Source: a bacterium
Lineage (GTDB): Bacteria > JAMOTN01
Reading direction: 5' to 3'
Length of the DNA stretch: 58,935 nt
Assembly: GCA_027062325.1 (NCBI GenBank)
Contig: JAMOTN010000005.1
Location: 1 to 58,935 of the forward strand
The notes under the pieces were generated by a model. That model was given only the letters and a program-made list of their open reading frames with translations, ran no database searches and had not been told where the DNA came from. The translations under genes and the position numbers were made by a program. Positions within the stretch are counted from its first letter, which is position 1; each line of letters begins with the position of its first letter. Positions 19,115 through 27,984 of the stretch are shown one piece after another.

Positions 19115-19212
19115 TGTTAATTCACTTTTTCCTGGGGTGCACCCCTCAGGCAGGCTCAGGGGATAACTCCCCCGACTTAGGGCAGGCGCCACCTACCATC
19201 TTTGGGAACCGG
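19115..19212 (-). ncRNA. Ribosomal protein L10 leader (autoregulatory mRNA leader)
   Basis: Minus strand CCCAAAGATGGTAGGTGGCGCCTGCCCTAAG...GAGCCTGCCTGAGGGGTGCACCCCAGG; matches the CAAAGACnGUAGGUGGC...GCCUnCCGAGG layout of known L10 leaders, immediately upstream of rplJ. Confidence 0.82.
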
Positions 19213-19259
19213 CTATCTTATTTTAACACTGAAAATTTGCTTTAGTCAATGCTTTTGCC

Positions 19260-20246
19260 CTAGTCAATTACCTTGAAAACCTTGTGGAGTTTGTCTATGT
19301 TCAAACCTCTTATCTTTGAAAAAACACAGTTTCCAATCCTAAGCTTGTCAACCACTCGTCTAGCCTTATCAAACTCAGCAATATCCCCTACAAACAAACC
19401 TATTGATCTAGCTGTTTCTATTAGGTGAAAAAGTTTATCATCTACTAAAACACGTGCTACCTTCTCAAATACCTTTCCCTTAAGTTGGTACAATACGAAA
19501 GAGTTAGCAAGAGCTGCAAACCTAGCAAACTTTGCCGCGTACAAAACATGCTGCAACCTCCTCACCTTCTCAATGCGCCGAGCCGCTTGGTTATTCAAAA
19601 CTTTCCAAAAAATTATTAACTTATCTGCAAAACCCTCCTCTGTCAAAAGGCAACCTCCTGAAGGAGCAGGATAGTCAAGTCCCCACTCTTTTGCAAGCTT
19701 TGTCTGAACCTTTCTCGATCTGCCGCGAATGGCAAGTAACCTTTTTCTGTTAATTACACCACTTCTCTCCCAACTAGTCTCCGGTAGAAAACGTGCGCTC
19801 AACGGCCTTAACACTTCAACTTTGTCTGCTATATCCAAAAGTGCCCTCTTATTTTGTGAAAGCGGTCTCTCATCCAAAACCTCCCCTGTTGCAATAACAC
19901 TATTCTTGAAGCTCTTGTGAGCTATCCTTATCATGTTGAGATGACATAACTTACATGGATTCAAAGCCTTACCAATCTCAGTCGGATTTCTCAAAACCAT
20001 AGCCTCATCTTCAAATATTAACCCTAGAAGCTCATCGGTATAGTCATCTATCACTAGGACTGGCTTATTCTCAAACTTATCACGATTCTTCGCCCAATAA
20101 GAAAAAATCTTCTCCATTCCAAAAAATGGCGTGTAAAAAGCAAAAAAAGTATCTGCCTCTATAACTTTGGCAGCAAGTAAGCTATCTAAACCTCCCGAAA
20201 ATAGAATCACCTTTCTCACACTGCTTCCCTCCACAAGCAATTTCAT
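19260..20246 (-). CDS. PP-loop ATP pyrophosphatase, MnmA/TrmU-like thiolation protein
   Basis: VILFSGGLDSLLAAKV PP-loop; NPCKLCHLNMI; DYPAPSGGCLLTE. Start chosen at ATG 20246 overlapping upstream stop (TGATG). Confidence 0.75.
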   Translation of the reverse strand: MKLLVEGSSVRKVILFSGGLDSLLAAKVIEADTFFAFYTPFFGMEKIFSYWAKNRDKFENKPVLVIDDYTDELLGLIFEDEAMVLRNPTEIGKALNPCKLCHLNMIRIAHKSFKNSVIATGEVLDERPLSQNKRALLDIADKVEVLRPLSARFLPETSWERSGVINRKRLLAIRGRSRKVQTKLAKEWGLDYPAPSGGCLLTEEGFADKLIIFWKVLNNQAARRIEKVRRLQHVLYAAKFARFAALANSFVLYQLKGKVFEKVARVLVDDKLFHLIETARSIGLFVGDIAEFDKARRVVDKLRIGNCVFSKIRGLNIDKLHKVFKVID

Positions 20247-21070
20247 CACTTCACTCCTTTCCATATTAAAAGAAGGGCACACAGAGCAACAAGCCATCTT
20301 AATACTACGTTCAAAGCACGAGGTGATAATTTATCTCTCGTCCACTTACCAAGATATCCAGCAGAGAAAGCCATCACCCAAAATACCAATAGAACTTTTA
20401 AAACCTCTAAGTTCCACCAACCACCCGCAATAGCATACTTTACGGAAGCAACCAAACATGAGGTAAAAACAAGCGTACTTGCAACTTGAGAAGCAATGTG
20501 AGAACCACCCAAGATATATGAGAAGAATGGGATATAAAGCGCCCCACCTCCTATTCCACCATAAGAAGCTACGAGAGCAATCAAAAAAGTCCCAACTGCA
20601 ATCTGTAGAATCTTCCTCACAGAAAGTACATCATGAGACTCCGATTCAGAATCCTGAGAAGTTTTCATAAATTTTGCCTTTAAAAATTGCCAAAACACTA
20701 TCAGAAGTAATACCACTCCCGTTGTCAGCAACACTGTTTTTTTAGGAAGTGCAAAAGAAAGTTTGGGAGCAATCCATGAGCCAACAACCACACCAATTAA
20801 ACTTGCAACCCAATAACGCCACACACGCCTTATGGATGCTACTGCAGACGGCATTGTAGAAAAGAAGTTTGAAGACAAACCAATCAACTTAGCAAAATTC
20901 ACATCAATGCCAAGTAGTGCCAACATCGGCACAAAGCCTATCGCAGCTCCAACCCCTGCAAGAGCAAATAAAAAGTACAAAACGAATCCAATCACATAAA
21001 CCCACCATGCAACATGGATGCTTAACCCAACCATAAAATCACTTCCCTTTCCTGCAGTCTCAATCTCCAT
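20246..21070 (-). CDS. TauE/SafE family sulfite exporter-like permease
   Basis: FALAGVGAAIGFVPMLALLGID, YGGIGGGALYIPFFSYILGGSHIASQVASTLVF; multiple TM helices. Confidence 0.9.
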   Translation of the reverse strand: MEIETAGKGSDFMVGLSIHVAWWVYVIGFVLYFLFALAGVGAAIGFVPMLALLGIDVNFAKLIGLSSNFFSTMPSAVASIRRVWRYWVASLIGVVVGSWIAPKLSFALPKKTVLLTTGVVLLLIVFWQFLKAKFMKTSQDSESESHDVLSVRKILQIAVGTFLIALVASYGGIGGGALYIPFFSYILGGSHIASQVASTLVFTSCLVASVKYAIAGGWWNLEVLKVLLVFWVMAFSAGYLGKWTRDKLSPRALNVVLRWLVALCALLLIWKGVK

Positions 21071-21515
21071 CCGATGAGGCTAGAGAACAAACATCAAGTA
21101 CTTTCTGTAACCTCTCATCATCGAGTTTTATGTTAACAGCTAGGGCGCGCAAATTTTCTAAGATAGCCAAAGCAGCATTGGATAATTGAATATTTGATAA
21201 AAGCTGTGAATTGGCAGAAGAGAAGGGCGCAAGTTGAACTGCCTCATAAAATACAAACTGCCCTTCTCTTCGTGCCACTACAATCCCTTCATATCGCAGC
21301 TCTTTCAAGTAACGCGACACAAGAGGCTGAGAAAGTCCTGTAGCCTCTACCAACTGACAAACTGCAAGCGGACGCTTGGTAAGAATAAGCCAAACCATAA
21401 GCTTTTTAGGATTTGAAAGCACTTTTAGGAGGGAAGCTAAGGGTTTCAAATAAGATAACATCCCAGTAGGAGATAAAGTAGGTAGAACCTGAGGTTGATT
21501 TGCCATAAAGTTCAC
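21060..21515 (-). CDS. ArsR-family winged-helix regulator
   Basis: LLKVLSNPKKLMVWLILTKRPLAVCQLVEATGLSQPLVSRYLKELRYEGIVVARREGQFVFY. Confidence 0.9.
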   Translation of the reverse strand: MNFMANQPQVLPTLSPTGMLSYLKPLASLLKVLSNPKKLMVWLILTKRPLAVCQLVEATGLSQPLVSRYLKELRYEGIVVARREGQFVFYEAVQLAPFSSANSQLLSNIQLSNAALAILENLRALAVNIKLDDERLQKVLDVCSLASSDGD

Positions 21516-21595
21516 TCCTATTTTACATTTTTCATCCAGATTGCTTGATATGCCTTTTCAAATTTTGCTCGAATAGTTCATTTTATACAATCAAT

Positions 21596-22030
21596 CTATT
21601 TCCACACCTTTGCAAGTTTCCCCGGCTTTGAAAAATCTGCAAAATCAGCAATCGTCGCATCTATATAGCGTGCATTATAACCACTTGAAGTGAGAATAAA
21701 CCAACTAATTGCCGCACGGATCTTTCCGGTGCAAAGAATCCCTATAAGTTTATCAGTAGGCAATAGGGTGTGTATTTTAGAAGAAGCACTCTCATCACTT
21801 TCCTCAAACAAGGTGTATAGCTCATTAAATGGTATCTCGATAGCAAATGGGAATTTAACAAAGGTGCGCTCCTTATCAGAGCGAACATCCAACAATACTG
21901 CCTCATCATTTCGAAGAAGCTCAAAAAATTTTTCGGGCCTTATATGGTATTGTCCTCCTGCGAAGAAATCGAAATCCATGCTCTTGACAAGTTTACTTGC
22001 TCGGGTAAGCTCGAACTTTTTTAACACCAT
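21596..22030 (-). CDS. Rhodanese-like domain protein (start re-assigned to MVLKKFELTR)
   Basis: HIRPEKFFELLRNDEAVLLDVRSDKERTFVKFPFAIEIPFNEL...IGILCTGKIRAAISWFIL. Confidence 0.85.
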   Translation of the reverse strand: MVLKKFELTRASKLVKSMDFDFFAGGQYHIRPEKFFELLRNDEAVLLDVRSDKERTFVKFPFAIEIPFNELYTLFEESDESASSKIHTLLPTDKLIGILCTGKIRAAISWFILTSSGYNARYIDATIADFADFSKPGKLAKVWK

Positions 22031-22186
22031 ACCGATCACCCCTTTTGGAATAATTTTTATTAGGGGGAGAAACAATAAATCTTTCGTTTTACCCCCTAGC
22101 ACTTTTATTGTAAATACAAAATCAATATATGTCAATTTTGTTATATACTATCTTACCTCCACCATTCCACAACCTCTTCAACCTCT

Positions 22187-23362
22187 CTACCTCCACACAC
22201 CCTTTATTTGGTAGCCACAGTAAGGACAGTAGGCTTTCAAAACCTTTCTATCGTTCTCTCCCCTTATCAGTTTAAACTTTAGATGCACATCCTTTATCCA
22301 ATAACCATCCCGATCTATAAGCTTTTTTCCACAACGTGGACAGTATGTATCTTCCTCTGGAACTCCCGGAATGTTCCCTATATAAACATACTCCAACCCA
22401 ACCTTTTTTGCTATCCGATAGCATTTTTGTAAAGTCTTATATGGCGTCACAGGTAGATACCTCAATTTATAAGCAGGGAAGAAGCGGGTAAAGTGCACAG
22501 GTATTGCTGAATCCAACTTTTTCACCCACTCACAAAATGCCTTAATCTCCTCTGTATCATCATTAACTGTAGGTACAACCAAGTAGGTTAACTCCACCCA
22601 AACTCCTGCCTCTTTCATGATCTTTATGTTCTCCAAAATCGTTTTCAAATCACCCAGTGTATACTTTTCGTACTTCTCCTCATCAAAGTATTTAACATCA
22701 ACGTTTGCAGCATCTAGATAAGGCAATATCTCTTTTAAAGGCTCCTTTTCTAAATAACCATTAGTAATACTAATCGTGTGTAACCTTGATTCAAATGTAG
22801 CAACAAAATTCCCATAATGCATAACTTCTGTAATACAAGTCTCTTTACAAAGCCTAGCTATATCATACATGTATTCATACCAAACACTGTTTTCAGTGTA
22901 GGTAAAAGCAACTGAAGGAACTTTCTTTTGTAAAGCTACCTTGACAACACCTTCTGGTGGTAAGAATATACTCTCAACTTCATTTGGATGAGCCATGGCT
23001 ATTCTCCAATTCTGACAACCGAGGCAGCGCATATTACACCCAACAGCTGCCAACGAAAGAATAGGAGTTCCAGGTAAATAGTGAAATAAAGGTTTTTTCT
23101 CTATTGGGTCAATTGCCACAGCAACCGGATGGGCGTATGTAAGTGCATACAGTTTTCCACCAATGTTTTTTCTAACACGACAAATTCCACTTTTTCCCGG
23201 ATCAATTATGCAATGGTGGGGACAGAGCAGACATTTTACTTTTCCCGCTTCAAGTTTTTTATAAAAACTAGCTTCTTTAAGCACAGAAGCCATATAAACT
23301 TTAAAGAACGCAGTCAGCAGAATAGCTAAAATCAGCACCTCTTCTAATCTTTTTTTCATCAA
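22187..23362 (-). CDS. amrS: AmmeMemoRadiSam-type radical SAM protein (AmrS-like)
   Basis: CLLCPHHCIIDPGKSGICRVRKN, ILSLAAVGCNMRCLGCQNWRIA; C-terminal CPRCG/CPYCG. Confidence 0.9.
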   Translation of the reverse strand: MMKKRLEEVLILAILLTAFFKVYMASVLKEASFYKKLEAGKVKCLLCPHHCIIDPGKSGICRVRKNIGGKLYALTYAHPVAVAIDPIEKKPLFHYLPGTPILSLAAVGCNMRCLGCQNWRIAMAHPNEVESIFLPPEGVVKVALQKKVPSVAFTYTENSVWYEYMYDIARLCKETCITEVMHYGNFVATFESRLHTISITNGYLEKEPLKEILPYLDAANVDVKYFDEEKYEKYTLGDLKTILENIKIMKEAGVWVELTYLVVPTVNDDTEEIKAFCEWVKKLDSAIPVHFTRFFPAYKLRYLPVTPYKTLQKCYRIAKKVGLEYVYIGNIPGVPEEDTYCPRCGKKLIDRDGYWIKDVHLKFKLIRGENDRKVLKAYCPYCGYQIKGVWR

Positions 23363-23395
23363 TTCCCACCTTAATTCTTAATTTGTCTTTTCTAC

Positions 23396-24310
23396 TTACT
23401 CTTTTAAAAAATCAATCAAGTTATCAAGCAGCTCCTTGGCTTTTTTCCAATCATCTTTATCCCCATCCATGTAAAATCTGATCTTTTTTAAACGTGCTAT
23501 TAAATCCTCTCTGGTTATTCCCCAATCCTCATGATAAGCTCCACCCACACCAGCGAAAGCATTCGTACCAAAAAACGAGGCAAACTTTTTCAACTGATCA
23601 AGTGCACTCTCTGGAGTGGGGGCATTCATAACTCGAGAAATCCCATCTAAAACTTTGGAAAATGGAGAAGTTATGTCTAATACTGTAGCAGTTTTAAATA
23701 TGAGCTGAACAAAAGCTGTTCTCTTTAAAGTGTGCAGTTTTACTCTAACCTTAGCTCTTGTTAAAATAACGTCCAAACTTCTCTTGAAACGTTTTTTCCT
23801 CGGTAAATCTATATTTTTATCAATAACTTTTATTTCCTTACCACTTTTGTCTACTCCCTCAACACTCACTTCATCTATTCTGACAGTATAACCACTACCA
23901 AACCATCCCTTTACATTGTATATTTCAACCTCCTTTAACCACCGTACCTCCTTTTCCACATCTATGTAATTGTCAACGTCATAGTTGTATATTCTACTTC
24001 TTAGTGCTCTGTCATCTACTCGAGCATAAAGATATCCTCCCGAATAAGGAACTCTCAAATAGTGTACAATATCAAGCACTGCATCCCTTATATGTTCTTT
24101 CCAATTTGGATCCTTCACCTTATTACGAATTTGCCATTCCAGATAACTTATCAACTCGTTGTAAATCCTACTCGCCTCATAAAGAGACTTCTGAACTACA
24201 CTCATATGTTCATAATCAACCTGTGAAGGAGAATAAGCAACAGACAAAAGAGCAAACCCCATCATCAATAACACAAACAAACCTCTCCAACTAATTAGTA
24301 TCCCTTTCAA
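23396..24310 (-). CDS. Hypothetical secreted protein
   Basis: N-terminal signal peptide WRGLFVLLMMGFALLSVAYS; no recognised domain. Confidence 0.6.
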   Translation of the reverse strand: MKGILISWRGLFVLLMMGFALLSVAYSPSQVDYEHMSVVQKSLYEASRIYNELISYLEWQIRNKVKDPNWKEHIRDAVLDIVHYLRVPYSGGYLYARVDDRALRSRIYNYDVDNYIDVEKEVRWLKEVEIYNVKGWFGSGYTVRIDEVSVEGVDKSGKEIKVIDKNIDLPRKKRFKRSLDVILTRAKVRVKLHTLKRTAFVQLIFKTATVLDITSPFSKVLDGISRVMNAPTPESALDQLKKFASFFGTNAFAGVGGAYHEDWGITREDLIARLKKIRFYMDGDKDDWKKAKELLDNLIDFLKE

Positions 24311-24324
24311 TCTACCTTCACCCC

Positions 24325-25176
24325 CTATCCAACCTTATCAACTATGTAAGCAACCTCATCATATTTAGCCATCATAAAATGTACTCCAGCAATATGAGGC
24401 TTTATAACTCTAAGAATCTCAACAAATATGTCAAGGTAATCCTCTCCATTTGATAATCTTTCCATCAACTGCTCTGGGATCTTAACTCCACTCAAATTCT
24501 TATCTAAAAACTCTGCCATTTTTAGATTTCTTACAGGCATTATTCCTGCAATTACAGGAACTTTAAGCTTTGCCTCCTCTAAAAATTTTAAAAACTCCTC
24601 TGCATCAAAAACCGGCTGAGTTTGAAAAAATCTAGCACCTACTCGTTCTTTTTGATGTAATTTAAATATGTTGAGTTCTCTAGGCTCAGAATAATGATTT
24701 AGAGCTGCTCCCGCACAAAATTCAACTTTTTTGCGAAGCTTTTTACCTCCATAAAGTTCCCCACATGAAAGAAGCTCTACAAGTTTTAACATCTGCACCG
24801 AATCTACATCTCCAACATACTTAGCCTGATCGTCACCTCCCAAACTAGTATGATCCCCTGTAAGACACAACACATTCTCTATTCCCATTGCATAAGCTGA
24901 TAAAAGTTCTCCTTGGATTGCAATCCTATTTCTATCCCGACCTGTCAATTGTATAACAGGCTCCACACCGTAATCTTTTGCAATTATTGCAGCAACTAAA
25001 GAGGTCACTTTAACCGTGCCCCGCTGAAAATCTGTGAAATTCATAAATTTGAAAAGTTTGGAAAACTTCTGAACCTTTTTCTCAAACTTTTCTCTGAAAA
25101 CCACAGGAGGAGTTAACTCCACTGTATAAACAAACCCGTGCTTTTCTATGTAATCAGTGATGTACAATCTTACCAC
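24325..25176 (-). CDS. metF: Methylenetetrahydrofolate reductase
   Basis: FTDFQRGTVKVTSLVAAIIAKDYGVEPVIQLTGRDRNRIAIQGELLSAYAMGIENVLCLTGD. Confidence 0.95.
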   Translation of the reverse strand: MVRLYITDYIEKHGFVYTVELTPPVVFREKFEKKVQKFSKLFKFMNFTDFQRGTVKVTSLVAAIIAKDYGVEPVIQLTGRDRNRIAIQGELLSAYAMGIENVLCLTGDHTSLGGDDQAKYVGDVDSVQMLKLVELLSCGELYGGKKLRKKVEFCAGAALNHYSEPRELNIFKLHQKERVGARFFQTQPVFDAEEFLKFLEEAKLKVPVIAGIMPVRNLKMAEFLDKNLSGVKIPEQLMERLSNGEDYLDIFVEILRVIKPHIAGVHFMMAKYDEVAYIVDKVG

Positions 25177-25825
25177 TCCTCACAACTATCCTTCGTGGTT
25201 TGATGTTATCACGCCAGTCTTTAAACTCCCTTGGCCTTTCAAGCTCATCTAGACACCCATTTCTCTTAGCTCGCTCATACATAACTGCCCATGCACAATC
25301 TCTCTCAGAATTCACCTCACACTTTCCATCGTGTACTCCTCCACAAGGACCATTAAAGATTCCTTTAGGACAGATAGTATGAGGACACACGCCTTGACTC
25401 CACTCCAATTCACATTTACCACACATACTGCACTTTTCTTCAAATACTCCGGGAGCAACTATAGCCCCAGAAAACAAAGTATCCGTACCAGGATGAACCT
25501 TTACAGGAACAAGATCTGCAACAACACTAATTCCAGTACCACATGAAAAAACCATTATACTATCAGAATTGTAAGCCTCTGGATAATATTCAAGGTGCTT
25601 TTTAGTACGTCCAACAACACAAACTCCTTCAACAACAAGCATTCCGGTGACAGTTTTTCCAGCATCTTCTAGCACTTTTTTTACAAACATCAATTCTCTC
25701 TTTCCACCAGAAGCACAGTAAGTTGCACATATTCCACACCCTATTAAAAATATCTTCTCCTCCCCTGCCACATAATCCAACAACTCCGAAACAGGCTTCA
25801 TTCTTGAAATTATCACTAATACCAC
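25154..25825 (-). CDS. metV: MetV-like MTHFR partner (MTHFR_C zinc/Fe-S Cys-rich protein)
   Basis: GCGICATYCASGGK, CSMCGKCELEWSQGVCPHTICPKGIFNGPCGGVHDGKCEV; overlaps metF. Confidence 0.9.
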   Translation of the reverse strand: MVLVIISRMKPVSELLDYVAGEEKIFLIGCGICATYCASGGKRELMFVKKVLEDAGKTVTGMLVVEGVCVVGRTKKHLEYYPEAYNSDSIMVFSCGTGISVVADLVPVKVHPGTDTLFSGAIVAPGVFEEKCSMCGKCELEWSQGVCPHTICPKGIFNGPCGGVHDGKCEVNSERDCAWAVMYERAKRNGCLDELERPREFKDWRDNIKPRRIVVRSGKIVHH

Positions 25826-25827
25826 CT

Positions 25828-26559
25828 CTACTTTATGAAGTGAACATTCATATCAAAATCTACCTTCCGCCTTATCCGAACCACCGTCGGTTCTGTGTTT
25901 TCGCAATTTATACACCCAAAAGGTATGGGGTCTCCTCCCCACACATCTATATACAACTCAACATCTGTTTTAGCAAATCTATACACTCCATCTAAAATTC
26001 TCAACTCCGCACTGGGGTAAGCAGCATGAATTTCAACTGTGACAGTATAATCATAAGCTATATACCTAAAAATGAAAAAAAATATCTTTATCTCGCTAGT
26101 AGAAGGCCCATTTACCCAAACACTTGTACTGGAACTCCACTCAACATCCCACATTTCCTTCTCATATTCAAATTTATCATTGCTCTCGAAAAACTCTTCA
26201 ACCTTGTTTTCTACTGTCCGTACTACTTCATTCGTTGGTATGCCTCCATTACAACAGTAATCATATTCTAGATTTTTAAAAGATCTTTTCAAATCTTCAT
26301 TAAAATCATCAACCTTTTTCAAATATTTACCATACACAAATTCTGAAAAAGACAGATTTCTTCCCACAATTTTTCCAGTCCTTAAAATGTTATCTGATAT
26401 AGTTATGCTCGTTAATCTAGAGGGATATCCTACAAGAAAATTTATTAATATAAATATTATCGATATAACAAGCAAAAATAAACCTATATTAGCTCTTTTT
26501 CTAAATACCTGCCCCAATTTTTTCATTATTCTCACTACCAGCACCACCGTAATTACCAA
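25828..26559 (-). CDS. Hypothetical single-TM envelope protein, probable pilus-assembly accessory
   Basis: N-terminal TM IGLFLLVISIIFILINFLV; last gene of pseudopilin run. Confidence 0.45.
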   Translation of the reverse strand: MVITVVLVVRIMKKLGQVFRKRANIGLFLLVISIIFILINFLVGYPSRLTSITISDNILRTGKIVGRNLSFSEFVYGKYLKKVDDFNEDLKRSFKNLEYDYCCNGGIPTNEVVRTVENKVEEFFESNDKFEYEKEMWDVEWSSSTSVWVNGPSTSEIKIFFFIFRYIAYDYTVTVEIHAAYPSAELRILDGVYRFAKTDVELYIDVWGGDPIPFGCINCENTEPTVVRIRRKVDFDMNVHFIK

Positions 26560-26564
26560 TATTG

Positions 26565-27014
26565 TTAATTAACAACTCGAACAAGACTAAAACCATACTC
26601 ATAATCTCTATCAATCAACTTAATTTCAAAAGTGCAAAAAGAATAATCCACAGCAAACTCAACTTTCTTAAAGTTTGATAAACTTTCCCACACTAAATTG
26701 CCGCTATTATCTACTAGCCTCAACTTTCCATTTGAAAAATCTCGCCTCAACCTACGTCCATCAGTATATACAAATTCTCCTCCTTCTAAAGCCACAACCT
26801 CTAAAAATACGCCTTTCAATCTCATTGCATCTTGCAACATCAACGAAATTTTTTGAAAATCTCTTGTTTCAATTTCCACTTTGTGAAGCAAATATATCAC
26901 ATGCGAAATCCCTATGCTCAAAATAACCACTACAAATATCAATAGTAACTCTTCAAGTAAAAACTGGGATCTCAACTTTTTCAAACCTAGTAAAATCACC
27001 TGCACCAATCCCAC
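26565..27014 (-). CDS. Pseudopilin/minor pilin-like protein
   Basis: LRSQFLLEELLLIFVVVILSIGISHV: type IV prepilin-like hydrophobic helix with Glu+5 but Ser rather than Gly at -1. Confidence 0.55.
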   Translation of the reverse strand: MGLVQVILLGLKKLRSQFLLEELLLIFVVVILSIGISHVIYLLHKVEIETRDFQKISLMLQDAMRLKGVFLEVVALEGGEFVYTDGRRLRRDFSNGKLRLVDNSGNLVWESLSNFKKVEFAVDYSFCTFEIKLIDRDYEYGFSLVRVVN

Positions 27015-27520
27015 CTACCAGGTCTATGTCTCCTTCTACTCCCACCTCTACGCCTTCTGTGATGACTATTTCCACTATCCCCGCTGTCTCCATCAGTATC
27101 TTCTAAACTACCATCACTTACCGTATAACTACCATCATCAATCAACTTTTCCTCTTTATCTCCCTTTACAGCAAGAAGTAGCTCCCTTTTAAAATTCAAG
27201 CTAGCACCATTTAAAGGTAAAACCTTTATCTCAACTCTATCAACTCCATCTTCAGAAGTCCTACTCACTTCAACTTTGTAATCAACTCCTCCTTCTGTAA
27301 ACTCATAGGTACCAGCTGCTACCCTTTTTCCAGATTCATATATAGAACAAATGCGATCTAGTAACCCTTCTGCTACCTTTTCAACATTCAAAGTCTGAGT
27401 GGATCTATTAACATTCAAGGACAACTCAGCCACTCCCGGCAAACCAAACGCTATCACCAATACAACTGCCACTAACATCGACACTTCTAATAAACCAATC
27501 CCCCTCATTTTAAATCTCAC
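26996..27520 (-). CDS. Minor pilin/pseudopilin (start probably GTG at 27520)
   Basis: MRGIGLLEVSMLVAVVLVIAFGLPGVAEL prepilin motif (G/I..E+5); GGGGGA RBS upstream of GTG. Confidence 0.65.
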   Translation of the reverse strand: MRFKMRGIGLLEVSMLVAVVLVIAFGLPGVAELSLNVNRSTQTLNVEKVAEGLLDRICSIYESGKRVAAGTYEFTEGGVDYKVEVSRTSEDGVDRVEIKVLPLNGASLNFKRELLLAVKGDKEEKLIDDGSYTVSDGSLEDTDGDSGDSGNSHHRRRRGGSRRRHRPGRWDWCR

Positions 27521-27561
27521 AATTAATCCCCCCGTAATTTTTACTCTTAGCACAATAGCCT

Positions 27562-27975
27562 CTAATTTAAATACTCAATCTCCACAGTCATGTAAAATTT
27601 TCCTATAAGTGATCCCCCCTTCTTTACTATTAACTTAAATTTATCAGTTTTAATAACTTCAGGGTCTATCAAGCCATTGTTGACAAGATGGGTTAAAAAC
27701 TTTGCCGAATCTCCAGTCTCAAATTCTCCCTCATATAAATCGAAAGTCTCTCCGTTAGAAAGTGTAACTCTCCACCCATTCGTTAATTCATCTACCTTTT
27801 TCACAACCCTGCAACTCCAGTAAGCAACAGAACTTTTTAAACAGTTAACGCTGAACTCTGCTGCTTTATAAGCACTATACTCCATCATTTTTATGTTTGA
27901 ATAAATTACTGAAGCAACCGCAACTGTCAATCCAAGATATAACAATAACTCTAGAAGTGTAAAACCTCTCACCAA
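27562..27975 (-). CDS. Type IV prepilin-like protein
   Basis: MVRGFTLLELLLYLGLTVAVASVIYS, canonical G/FTLLE prepilin cleavage motif. Confidence 0.85.
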   Translation of the reverse strand: MVRGFTLLELLLYLGLTVAVASVIYSNIKMMEYSAYKAAEFSVNCLKSSVAYWSCRVVKKVDELTNGWRVTLSNGETFDLYEGEFETGDSAKFLTHLVNNGLIDPEVIKTDKFKLIVKKGGSLIGKFYMTVEIEYLN

Positions 27976-27984
27976 ATCACCTTC

